From contig OZ244900.1 of the NCBI GenBank assembly GCA_965221595.1, forward strand, positions 1,178,001 to 1,242,000: a stretch of 64,000 nucleotides of DNA. The letters run 5' to 3'. The first letter of the stretch is position 1, and every line of letters starts with the position of its first letter. This document shows positions 52,837 to 62,170 of this stretch, piece after piece. The position numbers were made by a program, and so were the translations under genes. The stretch comes from JAAXGX01 sp965221595 (GTDB lineage Bacteria > Acidobacteriota > Vicinamibacteria > Vicinamibacterales > UBA8438). The notes beneath the pieces are model-generated. The model was not told the DNA's origin, did not search any database, and saw nothing but the letters and a program-made list of their open reading frames with translations.

Positions 52837-54813
52837 CTACCCGCCCCGTCGGCGCCACAGGACGCTGACGGCCCAGTCGACATCGAGCCGCTCGCCCCGC
52901 CCGGCCGGCGTCGCCGTGTGCGGGCCCAGCCGGATGCCCGCACGCCCGAGCCGCGCCGTCACCTTTGCCAGCGGTGCGCCGGTCACGGTCGGCGACGCAG
53001 GCGCCTCCGGCAGCGGCTGGCCGTCCGGCCGGACGAAGTGCGCCTCGCCGTCGTCGCCGAGCGTGACCCCGAAGCCTTCTTCGTGCACGGCGCGGTGGTG
53101 CCGCCGGCACAGGAGCACCAGGTTGTCGAGCGCCGTCGCCCCGCCGTGCGCCCAATGGCGGATGTGGTGACCATCGCAGCGAGTGGCGGTGCACCCGGGG
53201 AAGCGGCAGTGCCGGTCGCGGGCGGCCAGCGCGCGGCGTAGCGCCGGCGAGAGGGTGCGCGTCCGGCGGCCGACACTGAGGATCTGGCCGCCCGGCCCGT
53301 GGTGCAGGGTGACCTTGGCGGCGTCGCAGGCCAGCCGCCGGGCCGTCTCGGCGGAGACGCGGATGCCGCCGGCCTCGTCGAGTGCGGACTGGCCGCGGGT
53401 TGCGGCAGCAGGCGCGGCGGCGGGCGGCTCTGTTGCCGGCACGCCCGTGCATGGTATGGCGTGATGGGTTGTGGGCCTCGCCGTCGCCGGCTGCGGCGCG
53501 TCGAGGCACGCCGGGTTAAGGGTTTGCGTGGTGGCCGACGCTGTCCCCGCCCTGCCCAAGCGAAGTGCGGTGGGGCTGGACGCGGGCCTCGCCAGCGTTG
53601 GCGGCGCGGCGTCGGAGCGCAGCGGGGCAGCGGCTTGCCCGGCAGGCGAGGCCGTCTCGTCGGCGGCCTTGTCCGCGCCCGCGCTGCACCGCCTGTACGT
53701 TCCCGCGGGAACGTACGGCGCCGGTGCCGCAGCTCCGCCGTTCGTGGTCAATGCCGCCTCGTCTTCGTCCTGACCGTTGCGGTCGCTCGGACACGGCGAC
53801 GTCCGAATATCGAGTTGGCCGCCTGCCCTGGCGCCCGCGTTGCCGGTACCTTCGCTCGAACGCGGCGGGGTCCGAGTATCGAGTCCGTCGCTTGCCGTGG
53901 TGCCCGTGTCGCCGGGTCCATCGCTCGGACATGGCTCCGTCGCGGCCGCCTCGGGCCGGTCGGCGTCGTCGGCAGTCAGGGTGTCGGCGTCCACGTGGAC
54001 GACCGCCTGGTAGCGGTCACCGGCCGTGCCCTTGTCGAGGCCGCCGGCCAGCGCGCACTCGGCCACGGTGCCCAGCGCGTCGGCCCGCCGCTGCGAGACG
54101 CTCGGCGCCATGCCATCTGCGGTGTCCGCGGCGGCCCCGTCTGCATCCACCGGGCTCGGCGCCGCGTCCAGGGCGGCGTCGAGCGCCCGGCGCAGCACGG
54201 CGCCCACCTCGGGCGCCAGCCGGCCGCGGACCACGACCATCCCGTCGTCGTCCACCCAGGTGTCGAGGGCGCGCGAGTCGTGCCGCTGCCGGTCGTCTGC
54301 TGCCTCGGCTGCGCGGTCGACCTGCCGCCAGGAGCGGACGACCTGCTCGACGTGGGCTGCGGTGCCGGCGAGGGCGAGGTCGAGCAGGGCCTGCTCGGTC
54401 TCGGGGGTGGCCACGCGGGTGACGGCTCGTACCTTCGAGTAGGAGACCTGGCCGCGCTGCATGGCGGCGCTCAGGAGCGGCAGGTTGGCGAGGGCGCGCG
54501 CCACGCGGACGTGCTCGCGGGCCGGTCCGGGTGCGAGTCCGATGCGCCAGCTCAGCCAGTGGGCGCAGGAGGCGAAGCCTTCCCAGGCGGCACGCTCGTC
54601 GAACTGGCGGATGAGGACGAGCAGCTCGTAGGTGGCGGCCTGGATGCAGGCGGCGGCCTCGGCGATGCGGTTGCCGAGGGCTTCGTTGCTCGGCTCGGGC
54701 TCGTCGCCCGGCACGGGTGACAGAAGCGCCGGCCCGGGCGGGCTTGTCGCGGTGGCTACCGGGACCGGCAGGGGGGACGACGAGGTGGGAACGGGGCTGG
54801 CAGCAGCAGGCAT
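52837..54813 (-). CDS. DUF222-HNH endonuclease
   Basis: 658 residues. DUF222 N-terminal region (EGFASCAHWLSWRIGLAPG, VSYSKVRAVTRV), a middle low-complexity insert at about 290-440, and a C-terminal HNH nuclease: RHCRFPGCTATRCDGHHIRHWAHGG and LLCRRHHRAVHEEGF with the zinc cysteines and catalytic His. The family occurs in Actinobacteria and Acidobacteria, often in many copies. The insert contains short repeats. ATG 54813 follows TACAAT by six bases. It is an orphan nuclease with no modification gene nearby. Confidence 0.85.
   Translation of the reverse strand: MPAAASPVPTSSSPLPVPVATATSPPGPALLSPVPGDEPEPSNEALGNRIAEAAACIQAATYELLVLIRQFDERAAWEGFASCAHWLSWRIGLAPGPAREHVRVARALANLPLLSAAMQRGQVSYSKVRAVTRVATPETEQALLDLALAGTAAHVEQVVRSWRQVDRAAEAADDRQRHDSRALDTWVDDDGMVVVRGRLAPEVGAVLRRALDAALDAAPSPVDADGAAADTADGMAPSVSQRRADALGTVAECALAGGLDKGTAGDRYQAVVHVDADTLTADDADRPEAAATEPCPSDGPGDTGTTASDGLDTRTPPRSSEGTGNAGARAGGQLDIRTSPCPSDRNGQDEDEAALTTNGGAAAPAPYVPAGTYRRCSAGADKAADETASPAGQAAAPLRSDAAPPTLARPASSPTALRLGRAGTASATTQTLNPACLDAPQPATARPTTHHAIPCTGVPATEPPAAAPAAATRGQSALDEAGGIRVSAETARRLACDAAKVTLHHGPGGQILSVGRRTRTLSPALRRALAARDRHCRFPGCTATRCDGHHIRHWAHGGATALDNLVLLCRRHHRAVHEEGFGVTLGDDGEAHFVRPDGQPLPEAPASPTVTGAPLAKVTARLGRAGIRLGPHTATPAGRGERLDVDWAVSVLWRRRGG
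53780..53940 (-). repeat. Degenerate 66-69-base tandem repeats inside the HNH gene
   Basis: About two and a half units, coding for PCPSDGPGDTGTTASDGLDTRT, PPRSSEGTGNAGARAGGQLDIRT and part of a third. They lie in the low-complexity linker between DUF222 and HNH and are probably expansions. Confidence 0.6.
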
Positions 54814-55201
54814 ACGTCCATTGTATGCCCCGTTTTCTTAACCGCTTGCACGGCTCCAGGACACCCGATCGGGCCGCGTGGCAGCGTCGCGCCCTCCCCG
54901 GCCGGCGAACGACCGCCAGCGCGCCGTCAGGGCGCTCGAAGGGGCATGTCTGACACGGGTTCGACCGCGGCGCGACGTGCTTCACGGAAGGCTGTCAAGC
55001 AAAAAATGCACGGACGACAGAAAAAGTGACGCCTGCCGTCCCTCCGGCAAGGCGGCATCCAGCATCCGCTGGGACGCGGTGCTCGACCTGCCGCTTGATG
55101 GCCGGTGGGTAGGAACTGAAACGGAACTCGAGGCTCGTCCGAGCGTATGATGGTCATGCTAGCCCGAAGGGCCGCATTGTCTCCGACTGAAGGAGCCGAA
55201 G
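54814..55201. other. 388-base gap: -10 box for the HNH gene, no gene seen
   Basis: TACAAT (54825-54820, minus) with six-base spacing sets the leaderless HNH start. Further right are short stems (CTGTC/GACAG near 54990) and a TATGAT at about 55146 that may start the Sel1 gene. A TTCGA near 54960 looks like a tRNA T-loop but has no matching stems. No reading frame or RNA gene is convincing. Confidence 0.5.
54820..54825 (-). promoter_or_regulatory. -10 box TACAAT placed for a leaderless mRNA
   Basis: TACAAT, six bases (ggacgt), then ATG 54813 of the HNH gene. Confidence 0.62.
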
Positions 55202-56782
55202 ATGCACAGCTCGATTCGCGCAACTGCCGTTTGGTTCGCGGCGCTCAACGTCGCCGGCGCCGGACTGCTGGCACAGGACGGAGGGGCTACTCGATCCGAA
55301 ACCGCTGAAGCGGCCGGAACAGAGCAAACGGAGCGCCCGGTCGAGGGGCGCCAAGCTGCCGGGCAGGATGACGTGGCGCGGGACGCCCGCCTCGACGAGG
55401 CTCGAGCCCGGCTCGCTCGGGCGTTGTTGTTGCGCCAGCAAGCCGAACAGGGTGACGCTGCCTCGCAGTTCACGCTTGGACTGCAGCACCTCACTGGCAA
55501 CGGTGCCATTGAAGACACCGCGGAAGCCGTCCGCTGGTTCCGTCTGGCCGCCGAGCAAGGCTATGCGGAGGCGCAGGCTGCCCTTGGGGTCATGTACCTC
55601 GATGGTCGAGGAATTGCAGCAGACTCCGACGAAGCCCTGCATTGGTTGCGCCTCGCCGCCGAGCAAGGTGTCGCAACGGCGCAGAACGCCGTCGGGTGGA
55701 TGTACTTCGCCGGATCGGGTGTCCCAAGAGACGCTGCGGAAGCCGCGCGCTGGTACCGCCTCGCCGCTGACCAGGGCTCTGCCGACGCGCAGTCGCACCT
55801 CGGAATGGCGTACAGCTCGGGGCACGGGGTGCCGCAGGACATCGGGGAGGCCGCGCGCTGGTACCGCCTCGCCGCTGAGCAAGGCCTCGCGGATGCGCAG
55901 TACGCCCTGGGCGACCGGTACTCCGAGGGCCGCGGCGTGCCACAAGACAAAGAGGAGGCTGTGCGCTGGTACCGCTTGGCGGCCGAACAGGGTAATGCTG
56001 CGGCACAGTATTCCCTCGGACTGATGTACGCCAGCGGCCAGGGTCTCATCGAGGACGCTGCGGAAGCGGCACGCTGGTACCGCTTGGCGGCCGCGCAAGA
56101 CGATGATCTCCTCCCGTCCTTTCCGTACGTATTCCTCGCCCGGTTCGGCCTCGCAGTTATGTACGCCAATGGACGTGGCGTCCTTGAGGACGTCACGGAA
56201 GCGCTGCGCTGGTACCGCTTGGCGGTCGCCGACGACCGGCACGAACTGGTTCCCTTTGGATTCTGGCCTGACAAGCTGAACGACACTGCGGAGGCCGTGC
56301 GTTGGTACCGCTTCGCGGCCGAGCAAGGCCAAGCCTATGGGCAACTGCGCCTCGGGTACATGTACGCCAGAGGCGCTGAAGGTGTCCCGAGAGACGCCGC
56401 GGAAGCCGTGCGGTGGTACCGACTTGCTGCCGAGCAGGGTGACGCGGGGGCGCAGAATAATCTAGGGGCCATGTACGCCAGAGGTGACGAAGGTGTTCTC
56501 AAGGACGCCGGGGAGGCCGTGCATTGGTACCGTTTGGCGGCCGAGCAGGGCCACGCGGCGGCGCAGTACAACCTCGGCGCCATGTACGCCGACGGCTCGG
56601 GCGTCCTCAAGGACGCCGTGCTTGCGCATATGTGGTTCAATATCGCCGGCGCGAATGGGTGGGACGACGCACCGGACGCTCGGGACAGATTGGAACGTGA
56701 CATGGCCCTTGCGGACATCAGCCGCGCGACCGAACTAGCCCGAGCCTGCATGGCCTCGGACTACCGGGACTGCGCGCCGTAA
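55202..56782 (+). CDS. Exported Sel1-repeat protein
   Basis: 526 residues. A signal-like N-terminus (IRATAVWFAALNVAGAGLLAQ) is followed by 10-12 Sel1-like repeats of about 36 residues, AARWYRLAAEQGxAxAQxxLGxMY, from about 80 to 500. Sel1 repeats make solenoids for protein-protein contact. No catalytic domain. AAGGAG lies before ATG 55202. The repeated DNA copies are alike enough to allow unequal exchange. The similar repeats in the RnfD-like gene at 22268 are shorter. Confidence 0.85.
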   Translation: MHSSIRATAVWFAALNVAGAGLLAQDGGATRSETAEAAGTEQTERPVEGRQAAGQDDVARDARLDEARARLARALLLRQQAEQGDAASQFTLGLQHLTGNGAIEDTAEAVRWFRLAAEQGYAEAQAALGVMYLDGRGIAADSDEALHWLRLAAEQGVATAQNAVGWMYFAGSGVPRDAAEAARWYRLAADQGSADAQSHLGMAYSSGHGVPQDIGEAARWYRLAAEQGLADAQYALGDRYSEGRGVPQDKEEAVRWYRLAAEQGNAAAQYSLGLMYASGQGLIEDAAEAARWYRLAAAQDDDLLPSFPYVFLARFGLAVMYANGRGVLEDVTEALRWYRLAVADDRHELVPFGFWPDKLNDTAEAVRWYRFAAEQGQAYGQLRLGYMYARGAEGVPRDAAEAVRWYRLAAEQGDAGAQNNLGAMYARGDEGVLKDAGEAVHWYRLAAEQGHAAAQYNLGAMYADGSGVLKDAVLAHMWFNIAGANGWDDAPDARDRLERDMALADISRATELARACMASDYRDCAP

Positions 56783-56816
56783 TCCAGGGCGCGCTCACCG
56801 CCGCACTCCGCCCCCC

Positions 56817-57929
56817 TCACAGCTCGCACGTGCCGTCCGTGCACGCACTGTCTCCGCTCGCCGGAGGGCGGCCGTCGATGGCGCGGAGGACGGGGGACGT
56901 CATGTGGCCCCAGCCGGGCAGGAAGGCGGAGAAGCGGCCGGCTTCGCCGCCGGCGACGAAGAGGTGGATGTCGTCGGGGGCGGGGACGACGGGGATGCGG
57001 GCGCCCGGCTCGCGGCGGTACCAGCGCGGGAGGTTGCGGTTGTAGACCTTGCCGTAGCGTCCGCCGAAGCTGACCGCGTCCCAGCGGTTGCCGGCATTCG
57101 ACCAGAGGTAGCGGCGTACGTCCTGCCGCGTCCAGTGCTGCGCGGCGATGGTGGCCGCGTGCTCGGGGCCGAGGACGACAGCGCACGAGCCGCTGCTGAC
57201 GGCGTTGTTGTGGGCGATGGTGCTCATGGCCGAGGCGATGCTGTCGAGGATGCCCTGCGGGTCGTTGGCCACGTGGTTGGTGACGCTGTGCGGTCCCTCG
57301 GCTGCGATGCAGAACACGGTGCTGTCGTCGGGGCGGTAGCCCTGCTCGACGTGGTACGGCGCCCAGGGGCTGGCCTCCTCGTTCTCGGCGATGCAGAACG
57401 TGTACTTGCCGGGGTGGCCCAGCGTGCTCTTGTCGAGGTCCCCCGGCCAGGCGCCGCCGACGTTGAGCAGCACGAGACGGATCGCGCGGCCGATGGTGGC
57501 GTTGGCCCGGCAGCCGGAGCCGAAGACGTTGGCGCCGGCATTGAGCCCGAGTGCTCCCCGGACGGGGCCGTTCACCACCAGCAGCGGGGCGGCCATGTGG
57601 GTGGTGGCCTGCACGCCGTGCAGGTTGAAGTGGCTGCTCGTGAGCGCCAGCAGCGCGGCGCGGACGAGCGGTGCGTACTCCGGCCGGCAGCCGGCGAGCA
57701 CCAGGTTGACCGCGAGCACCTCGCGCGTGAGGTTGCCCCAGCGCGGCGGGATGCGGGCCTCGAGGTGATCGGGGCGGCCGCCGAGCGCGTCGACCATCGC
57801 GGCGACCGACGCCGGCGTGGGCGGCACGACAGGCAGGCCGTCCGTCCAACCCTGCTCGAAGTAGTGCTCGATCAGGTCTGCGGGATCGCCACGCGAGGCG
57901 CTGCCGGTGTCCGGGTCAGATGCGGGCAT
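56817..57929 (-). CDS. 370-residue protein of unknown function in the UGSC selenoprotein run
   Basis: 370 residues, no signal peptide. The opening is LIEHYFEQGWTDGLPVVPPT; later GNLTREVLAVNLVLAGCRPEYAPLV, HMAAPLLVVNGPVRGALGLN and the C-terminal CTDGTCEL. I do not recognise the domain. Its start overlaps the protease gene's stop by about 14 bases, so it is translationally coupled. Cysteines at the C-terminal tail might pair with a thiol partner such as the UGSC protein of the same run; that is inference. Confidence 0.7.
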   Translation of the reverse strand: MPASDPDTGSASRGDPADLIEHYFEQGWTDGLPVVPPTPASVAAMVDALGGRPDHLEARIPPRWGNLTREVLAVNLVLAGCRPEYAPLVRAALLALTSSHFNLHGVQATTHMAAPLLVVNGPVRGALGLNAGANVFGSGCRANATIGRAIRLVLLNVGGAWPGDLDKSTLGHPGKYTFCIAENEEASPWAPYHVEQGYRPDDSTVFCIAAEGPHSVTNHVANDPQGILDSIASAMSTIAHNNAVSSGSCAVVLGPEHAATIAAQHWTRQDVRRYLWSNAGNRWDAVSFGGRYGKVYNRNLPRWYRREPGARIPVVPAPDDIHLFVAGGEAGRFSAFLPGWGHMTSPVLRAIDGRPPASGDSACTDGTCEL

Positions 57930-58272
57930 CCTGCGTGACGCGGTGGATGGGGCCGAGCGCTTTCACGACTGCGGACGCGTTGGACCCCAGCAGGACCCCG
58001 TCGCCGAGGACCAGTGCGCCGGTGAAGCAGGAGCGGTTCGCAAAGCGCACCTGCACGGGGCCGACGTACGGGACGGAGACGTGCCGGCCCTCGGCCTTGG
58101 TCACTTCCCGCTTCTCCAGCTCGGACAGATCGAGCTGCACGGCCACATGCCGGGGGATGCACTGCGTCATCGCCCCCGTGTCGACGAGCGCCGTGACGCG
58201 CAGCGGGTTCAGCGCCGGGTCGCGTGGATTCGACAACGCGACGGTGGTGTGCAGCCGCTCACGCGCCGACAT
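57916..58272 (-). CDS. Retropepsin-like (clan AA) aspartic protease homolog
   Basis: 118 residues. ALVDTGAMTQCIPRHVA is the retropepsin-like active site motif (hD-T/S-G-A), and GDGVLLGSNASAVVKAL the second conserved block (LLG after the flap). Such proteins dimerise to make one active site. ATG 58272 overlaps the end of the FadB-like gene; GTG 58275 is alternative. Part of a coupled minus-strand run with the 370-residue protein. Confidence 0.75.
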   Translation of the reverse strand: MSARERLHTTVALSNPRDPALNPLRVTALVDTGAMTQCIPRHVAVQLDLSELEKREVTKAEGRHVSVPYVGPVQVRFANRSCFTGALVLGDGVLLGSNASAVVKALGPIHRVTQDARI

Positions 58273-60367
58273 CACCGAATCCCTTGCCCTGCGCGGCGAG
58301 GCGCGCGAGGAGCGGTGCGGGCGCGAGCCGCTCGCCGTGCTCGTCGGCGAGGCGGCTCAGCGCCTCGTGGATGGTCCGCAGGCCCACCCGGTCGGCCCAG
58401 AACATGGGCCCGCCGCGGTAGCGCGGGAAGCCGTAGCCGTGCATCCAGACGACATCGATGTCGCCGGCGCGCAGCGCGATGCCCTCGTCGAGGACCTTCG
58501 CGCCCTCGTTGACGAGCGGGTAGAGGCAGCGCGGGACGATCTCGTCGTCGCTGACCGCGCGGCGCTCGATGCCGGCCTCCGCCGCCGCGCTGACGATGAG
58601 CTCCTCGACGAGCGGGTCGGGGACCGGCGTGCGGCTGCCCGGCTCGTAGCGGTACCACCCGGCGCCGGTCTTCTGTCCGAAGCGCCCGCGCTCGCAGATG
58701 CGGTCCGCCACCGGGGAGTAGCGCAGATCGGCCGGCCGCGTGGCCGCCTGGCGCTGGCGGATGAACCAGCTGACGTCGTTGCCGGCCAGGTCCGACATCT
58801 GGAACGGTCCCATCGGCAGGCCGAACTCGTAGAGGACCCGGTCGACCTGCTGCGGCAGCGCTCCCTCCTCGAGGAGGAACTCCGCCTCGCGCAGGTAGGG
58901 CGCCAGCAGCCGGTTGCCGACGAAGCCGTCACAGACGCCGACGAGGACGCCCACCTTGCCGAGCCGCCTGGCGAGCTGCATGACCGTGGCGATGGTGCGC
59001 GCCGAGCTGCGCCGGCCGCGCACGTTCTCCATCAGCCGCATGACGTTGGCCGGGCTGAAGAAGTGCGTTCCGATCACCGCCTCGGGCCGCGCGGTGACTG
59101 CGGCGATCGCGTCGACGTCCAGCGTCGACGTGTTCGTGGCCAGCACCGCGTCGGGCTTGCACACGGCGTCGAGGCGGCGGAATACATCCTGCTTCAGGTC
59201 CATCCGCTCGAAGACCGCCTCGACCACGATGTCGGCGCCGCGCACGTCCGCGTAGTCCGCGCTGCGCGCGATGCGCCCCAGCCGCGCGTCCATTTCCGCC
59301 TGCGCGAGCCGGCCCTTCGACACCGTGGCCGCGTAGTTCTGCGCGACGACGGCGAGCCCCTTGTCGAGCGCCTCGTCCGAGACGTCGACCACCGTCACCG
59401 GGATGCCGGCGTTGGCGAACGTCATGGCGATGCCGCCGCCCATCGTCCCGCAGCCGATGACCGCCGCGCGCTCGATGGGCAGCGCCGGCGTCTCGCGCGG
59501 AACGTCCGGGATCTTGGCGGCCTCGCGCTCCGCGAAGAAGGCGTGCCGCTGCGCCCGCGACTGGTCCGAGGTGCGCAGCCGCTCGAAGATGCGCCGCTCC
59601 GCGGCCATGCCCTCCCCGAACGGTAGCGACACGGCGTTCTCGACCGACTCGACGCAGGCGTACGGGGCGTCGAAGCCGCGCGCGCGCCGGGCCATCCTGC
59701 GGCGGTACGCGGCGAAGAGCCCGGGTTGTGCGCGGGCCTCGGCAACCCGCTCCACGAGCAGCGAGGCACGGCGCAGCGGCGCGCGCTCGCCGGCGAGCTG
59801 CCGGGCGCGCGCGACGGCGGCCGCCAGCAGGTCGCCGTCCACGACCTCGTCGACGATGCCCAGCGCCAGCGCCCGCTCGGCCGGCAGGAGCTGGCCGCCG
59901 ACGATGACGTCGAGAGCTGCCTCCACGCCGATCAGCCGCGGCAGGCGCTGGGTGCCGCCCGCGCCCGGCACGATGCCCAGGGTCACTTCCGGCAGGCCGA
60001 GCCGGGTGCCCGCCGCGGCGAAACGGACGTGGCAGGCCAGCGCCACCTCGAGCCCGCCGCCCGCGGCCACGCCGTGAATGGCCGCGACCACCGGCTTGCG
60101 CGAGGCTTCCAGCTCGGCGAGCACCGCGGGCAGCGACGCCGCGCCGGGCGGCGGCGGGGCGTCGAACTCGCGGATGTCGGCGCCGGCGCAGAACAGGCGG
60201 CCGGCGCCTGCAACGACGAGGGCCGCCACGCCGTCGTCAGCCAGCGCCTCCATGACCCGGTCGCCCAGCGCGGCGCGCATGGCGAAGCTCAGGCCGTTGA
60301 CCGGGGAGTTCGTCAGGCGCAGCAGCGCGACATCGTCATGGCGTTCCAACTCGACGGAGCCCGGCAT
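58259..60367 (-). CDS. Bifunctional enoyl-CoA hydratase / 3-hydroxyacyl-CoA dehydrogenase (FadB/FadJ type)
   Basis: 702 residues, close to FadJ length. Crotonase half: GAGRLFCAGADIREF oxyanion hole and GIVPGAGGTQRLPRL with the catalytic glutamate. Dehydrogenase half: AAVIGCGTMGGGIAMTFANAG Rossmann fold near 295, NTSTLDVDAI, THFFSPANVMRLMENV with the catalytic His. It performs two steps of fatty acid beta-oxidation. No thiolase (FadA) is adjacent. It lies between the selenoprotein and the protease gene, 64 bases after the selenoprotein stop. Confidence 0.92.
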   Translation of the reverse strand: MPGSVELERHDDVALLRLTNSPVNGLSFAMRAALGDRVMEALADDGVAALVVAGAGRLFCAGADIREFDAPPPPGAASLPAVLAELEASRKPVVAAIHGVAAGGGLEVALACHVRFAAAGTRLGLPEVTLGIVPGAGGTQRLPRLIGVEAALDVIVGGQLLPAERALALGIVDEVVDGDLLAAAVARARQLAGERAPLRRASLLVERVAEARAQPGLFAAYRRRMARRARGFDAPYACVESVENAVSLPFGEGMAAERRIFERLRTSDQSRAQRHAFFAEREAAKIPDVPRETPALPIERAAVIGCGTMGGGIAMTFANAGIPVTVVDVSDEALDKGLAVVAQNYAATVSKGRLAQAEMDARLGRIARSADYADVRGADIVVEAVFERMDLKQDVFRRLDAVCKPDAVLATNTSTLDVDAIAAVTARPEAVIGTHFFSPANVMRLMENVRGRRSSARTIATVMQLARRLGKVGVLVGVCDGFVGNRLLAPYLREAEFLLEEGALPQQVDRVLYEFGLPMGPFQMSDLAGNDVSWFIRQRQAATRPADLRYSPVADRICERGRFGQKTGAGWYRYEPGSRTPVPDPLVEELIVSAAAEAGIERRAVSDDEIVPRCLYPLVNEGAKVLDEGIALRAGDIDVVWMHGYGFPRYRGGPMFWADRVGLRTIHEALSRLADEHGERLAPAPLLARLAAQGKGFGDVGA

Positions 60368-60431
60368 GAGCGCGCGTTGCCTCCGGTGCAGGTGGCGGCC
60401 CGCGGCGCTGGAAATGCGCCGCAGGGCCGGC

Positions 60432-60965
60432 TCAGTGGGTGATCGCGTCCAGGATCGCGTCGAGCGCCGCGCGGGCCTTCGCGCGCATCTCTTCGTCCGT
60501 GGCGTCCTGAATCGGATGCGGCACGTAGACGGCGCGGCTGGCGACGCCCGGCATCCCGAGCGCCGCGGACTGCCGCTCGGCCGCGCCGACGAATTCCGAC
60601 GAGGCCACCATCACGGTCGGGATGCCCTGCGCCTCGTAGTCGACCAGGTCGTGCACACTGCACGACGTGCACGACCCTCAATCGGCGAGCGCCTGGATGA
60701 CGACCCGGCAGCGCTCGGCCACCTCCGCGCGCAGGTCGGGCGGCGCCGGCTTGGTGAAGGTCGGCTTGCGCAGGCGCACGATCTCGACGCCGGGCAGCCG
60801 GCCGGCCAGCAGGCGCTCGAGCTCGTCGCAGAACACGTCGCCGCGCGGCTTCGAGATGTCGACGATCCCCAGCGGACCGCCGATCCCGCCCGCCCGCGCG
60901 GCAAGCGGCCTGCGGATTGGCTCGCGCTCGTCCGTCGGGTCGAGGATGACCATCGAGTCCGGCAT
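60432..60965 (-). CDS. UGSC-family selenoprotein (in-frame TGA at 60680-60678)
   Basis: 177 residues if TGA at 60680-60678 is read as selenocysteine (U96). Read-through gives ALADUGSCTSCSVHDLVDYE, and the frame continues to 60432 (LDAILDAITH). The N-terminal half aligns with the first copy (KPTFTKPAPPDL against KSSFSRPASSEL) and the C-terminal half too. ATG 60965 has GGGGGA about ten bases upstream. A downstream GTG (60656) would make a truncated fragment and is not the real start. The same hairpin follows the TGA at the same distance. Confidence 0.83.
60648..60666 (-). promoter_or_regulatory. Bacterial SECIS-like hairpin of selenoprotein 2
   Basis: Starts 11 bases after the TGA: GTCGTGCA, loop GTG, TGCACGAC. 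The stem is identical base for base to that of selenoprotein 1; only the third loop base differs. Confidence 0.75.
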
Positions 60966-60998
60966 GCTTCGTCCCCCGCCTGCTGGAAATCCGCGTCC

Positions 60999-61931
60999 CT
61001 ACTGGAAGTCCGCGCCCGTCATCAACTTGAGGTTGCGGCCGTTCCCCTCGTGGCAGGCGTACTCGTACAGGATGTGATCGGCCGGCGCCCGTTTCAGCCC
61101 TTCGTAGCGCAGTGTCCAGGGCTGCGTGAATACGTTCGGATCCTCGATGGTGGCTTGGTAGTTGATCGTGTTCGCGTCCACCGGGATGAAGCGCTCCACC
61201 ACGCGCAGTGCGCCGCTGTGGAAGATGCCGTGCCCGCTGTTGATCGAACTGGCCGGCGCGCCCTCGGGCGGCGCCCCGTGCCCCACGGGCCACGTATTGT
61301 CGGTGAAGTTCGTCACCTCCACCACCAGCGTGTCGCCCTCCCAGCGGCCCCGCGAGTCGCCCATCCCGAGCCGGATGCCCGCCGGCAGGTGCGGGCGCCC
61401 GTCGAGCGGGATGTACCGCGAGTGGTGGTTCCACTCGTAGAGGATGATGACCGCGCCCGGCACCTGCAGGATCTGGTAGGTGTTGTAGCCCACCGGCAGG
61501 TGTGCGCGCGGCAGCGCGGCGGGCAGGCACTTGACGCGCGGGTCGAGAAACGCCAGCTCGTCCTGCCGGTCCATGATCTCTTCGCGCCGTTCGGCGGCCC
61601 ATTCCTGCAGGGGCACGCGGCCGTCGGGCGGGTCGATGATCATCGGCGTCCGCACGCGCTCGCGCGGGCCCGCCGGCGCCTCGCCGTCGGGGCGGAAGAA
61701 GCGCGTGAAGGTGTAGTTGTGGCCCGTGTACTGCGTGTCGCCCCACGGTTCCAGCCGCGGCGTCTCCAGCGGCTGCGACGCCCCCGGCAGGTAGTGCCCG
61801 CGCAGGTCGGGGTCGCCCCACGGCGTGCGGGGCGGCGTGTAGTCGCTCTCTTGCGCGGCGAGCGGGGCCGGGGACGCGAGGGTTGCGCACAGCGCCAGCG
61901 CGGCGAGCGGTACGAGCGGCTGTCTGGTCAC
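60999..61931 (-). CDS. Secreted TPWGDPDL-family protein, second copy
   Basis: 310 residues. Signal peptide (CATLASPAPLAAQ), then PPRTPWGDPDLRGHYLPG, RYIPLDGRPHLPAGIRLGMGDSRGRWEG and ILYEYACHEGNGRNL, matching the 29479 copy throughout. Function unknown. GTG 61931 has AGGAGG before it. It heads the minus-strand run that continues with the selenoprotein 33 bases later. Confidence 0.82.
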   Translation of the reverse strand: MTRQPLVPLAALALCATLASPAPLAAQESDYTPPRTPWGDPDLRGHYLPGASQPLETPRLEPWGDTQYTGHNYTFTRFFRPDGEAPAGPRERVRTPMIIDPPDGRVPLQEWAAERREEIMDRQDELAFLDPRVKCLPAALPRAHLPVGYNTYQILQVPGAVIILYEWNHHSRYIPLDGRPHLPAGIRLGMGDSRGRWEGDTLVVEVTNFTDNTWPVGHGAPPEGAPASSINSGHGIFHSGALRVVERFIPVDANTINYQATIEDPNVFTQPWTLRYEGLKRAPADHILYEYACHEGNGRNLKLMTGADFQ

Positions 61932-62170
61932 GGTCGGCCTCCTGCTGAACGGCAGCGTCAGCGTGGAGAATATGCCGCCGGCGGATCCGCGTCAAACGGC
62001 CCTGCGCCGGCGCATGATACGCTGCAGGCGCGGATGCGTCGAGCGACCTGCCCACCTCCGTTCGGCCTGCTCCCGAGCCCGGGCGAGGCTTCGACCTGCC
62101 GGCGTCGCAGACCCACCGTAGCAGGGCCGCCTGCCGGCGCGAGACCATCGATCGCAGGCCGCCCGTAACC

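Noticed and set aside
54814..55201. A tRNA or small RNA in the 388-base gap, suggested by a TTCGA near 54960
   Set aside because: No acceptor or D-arm stems can be formed around it.
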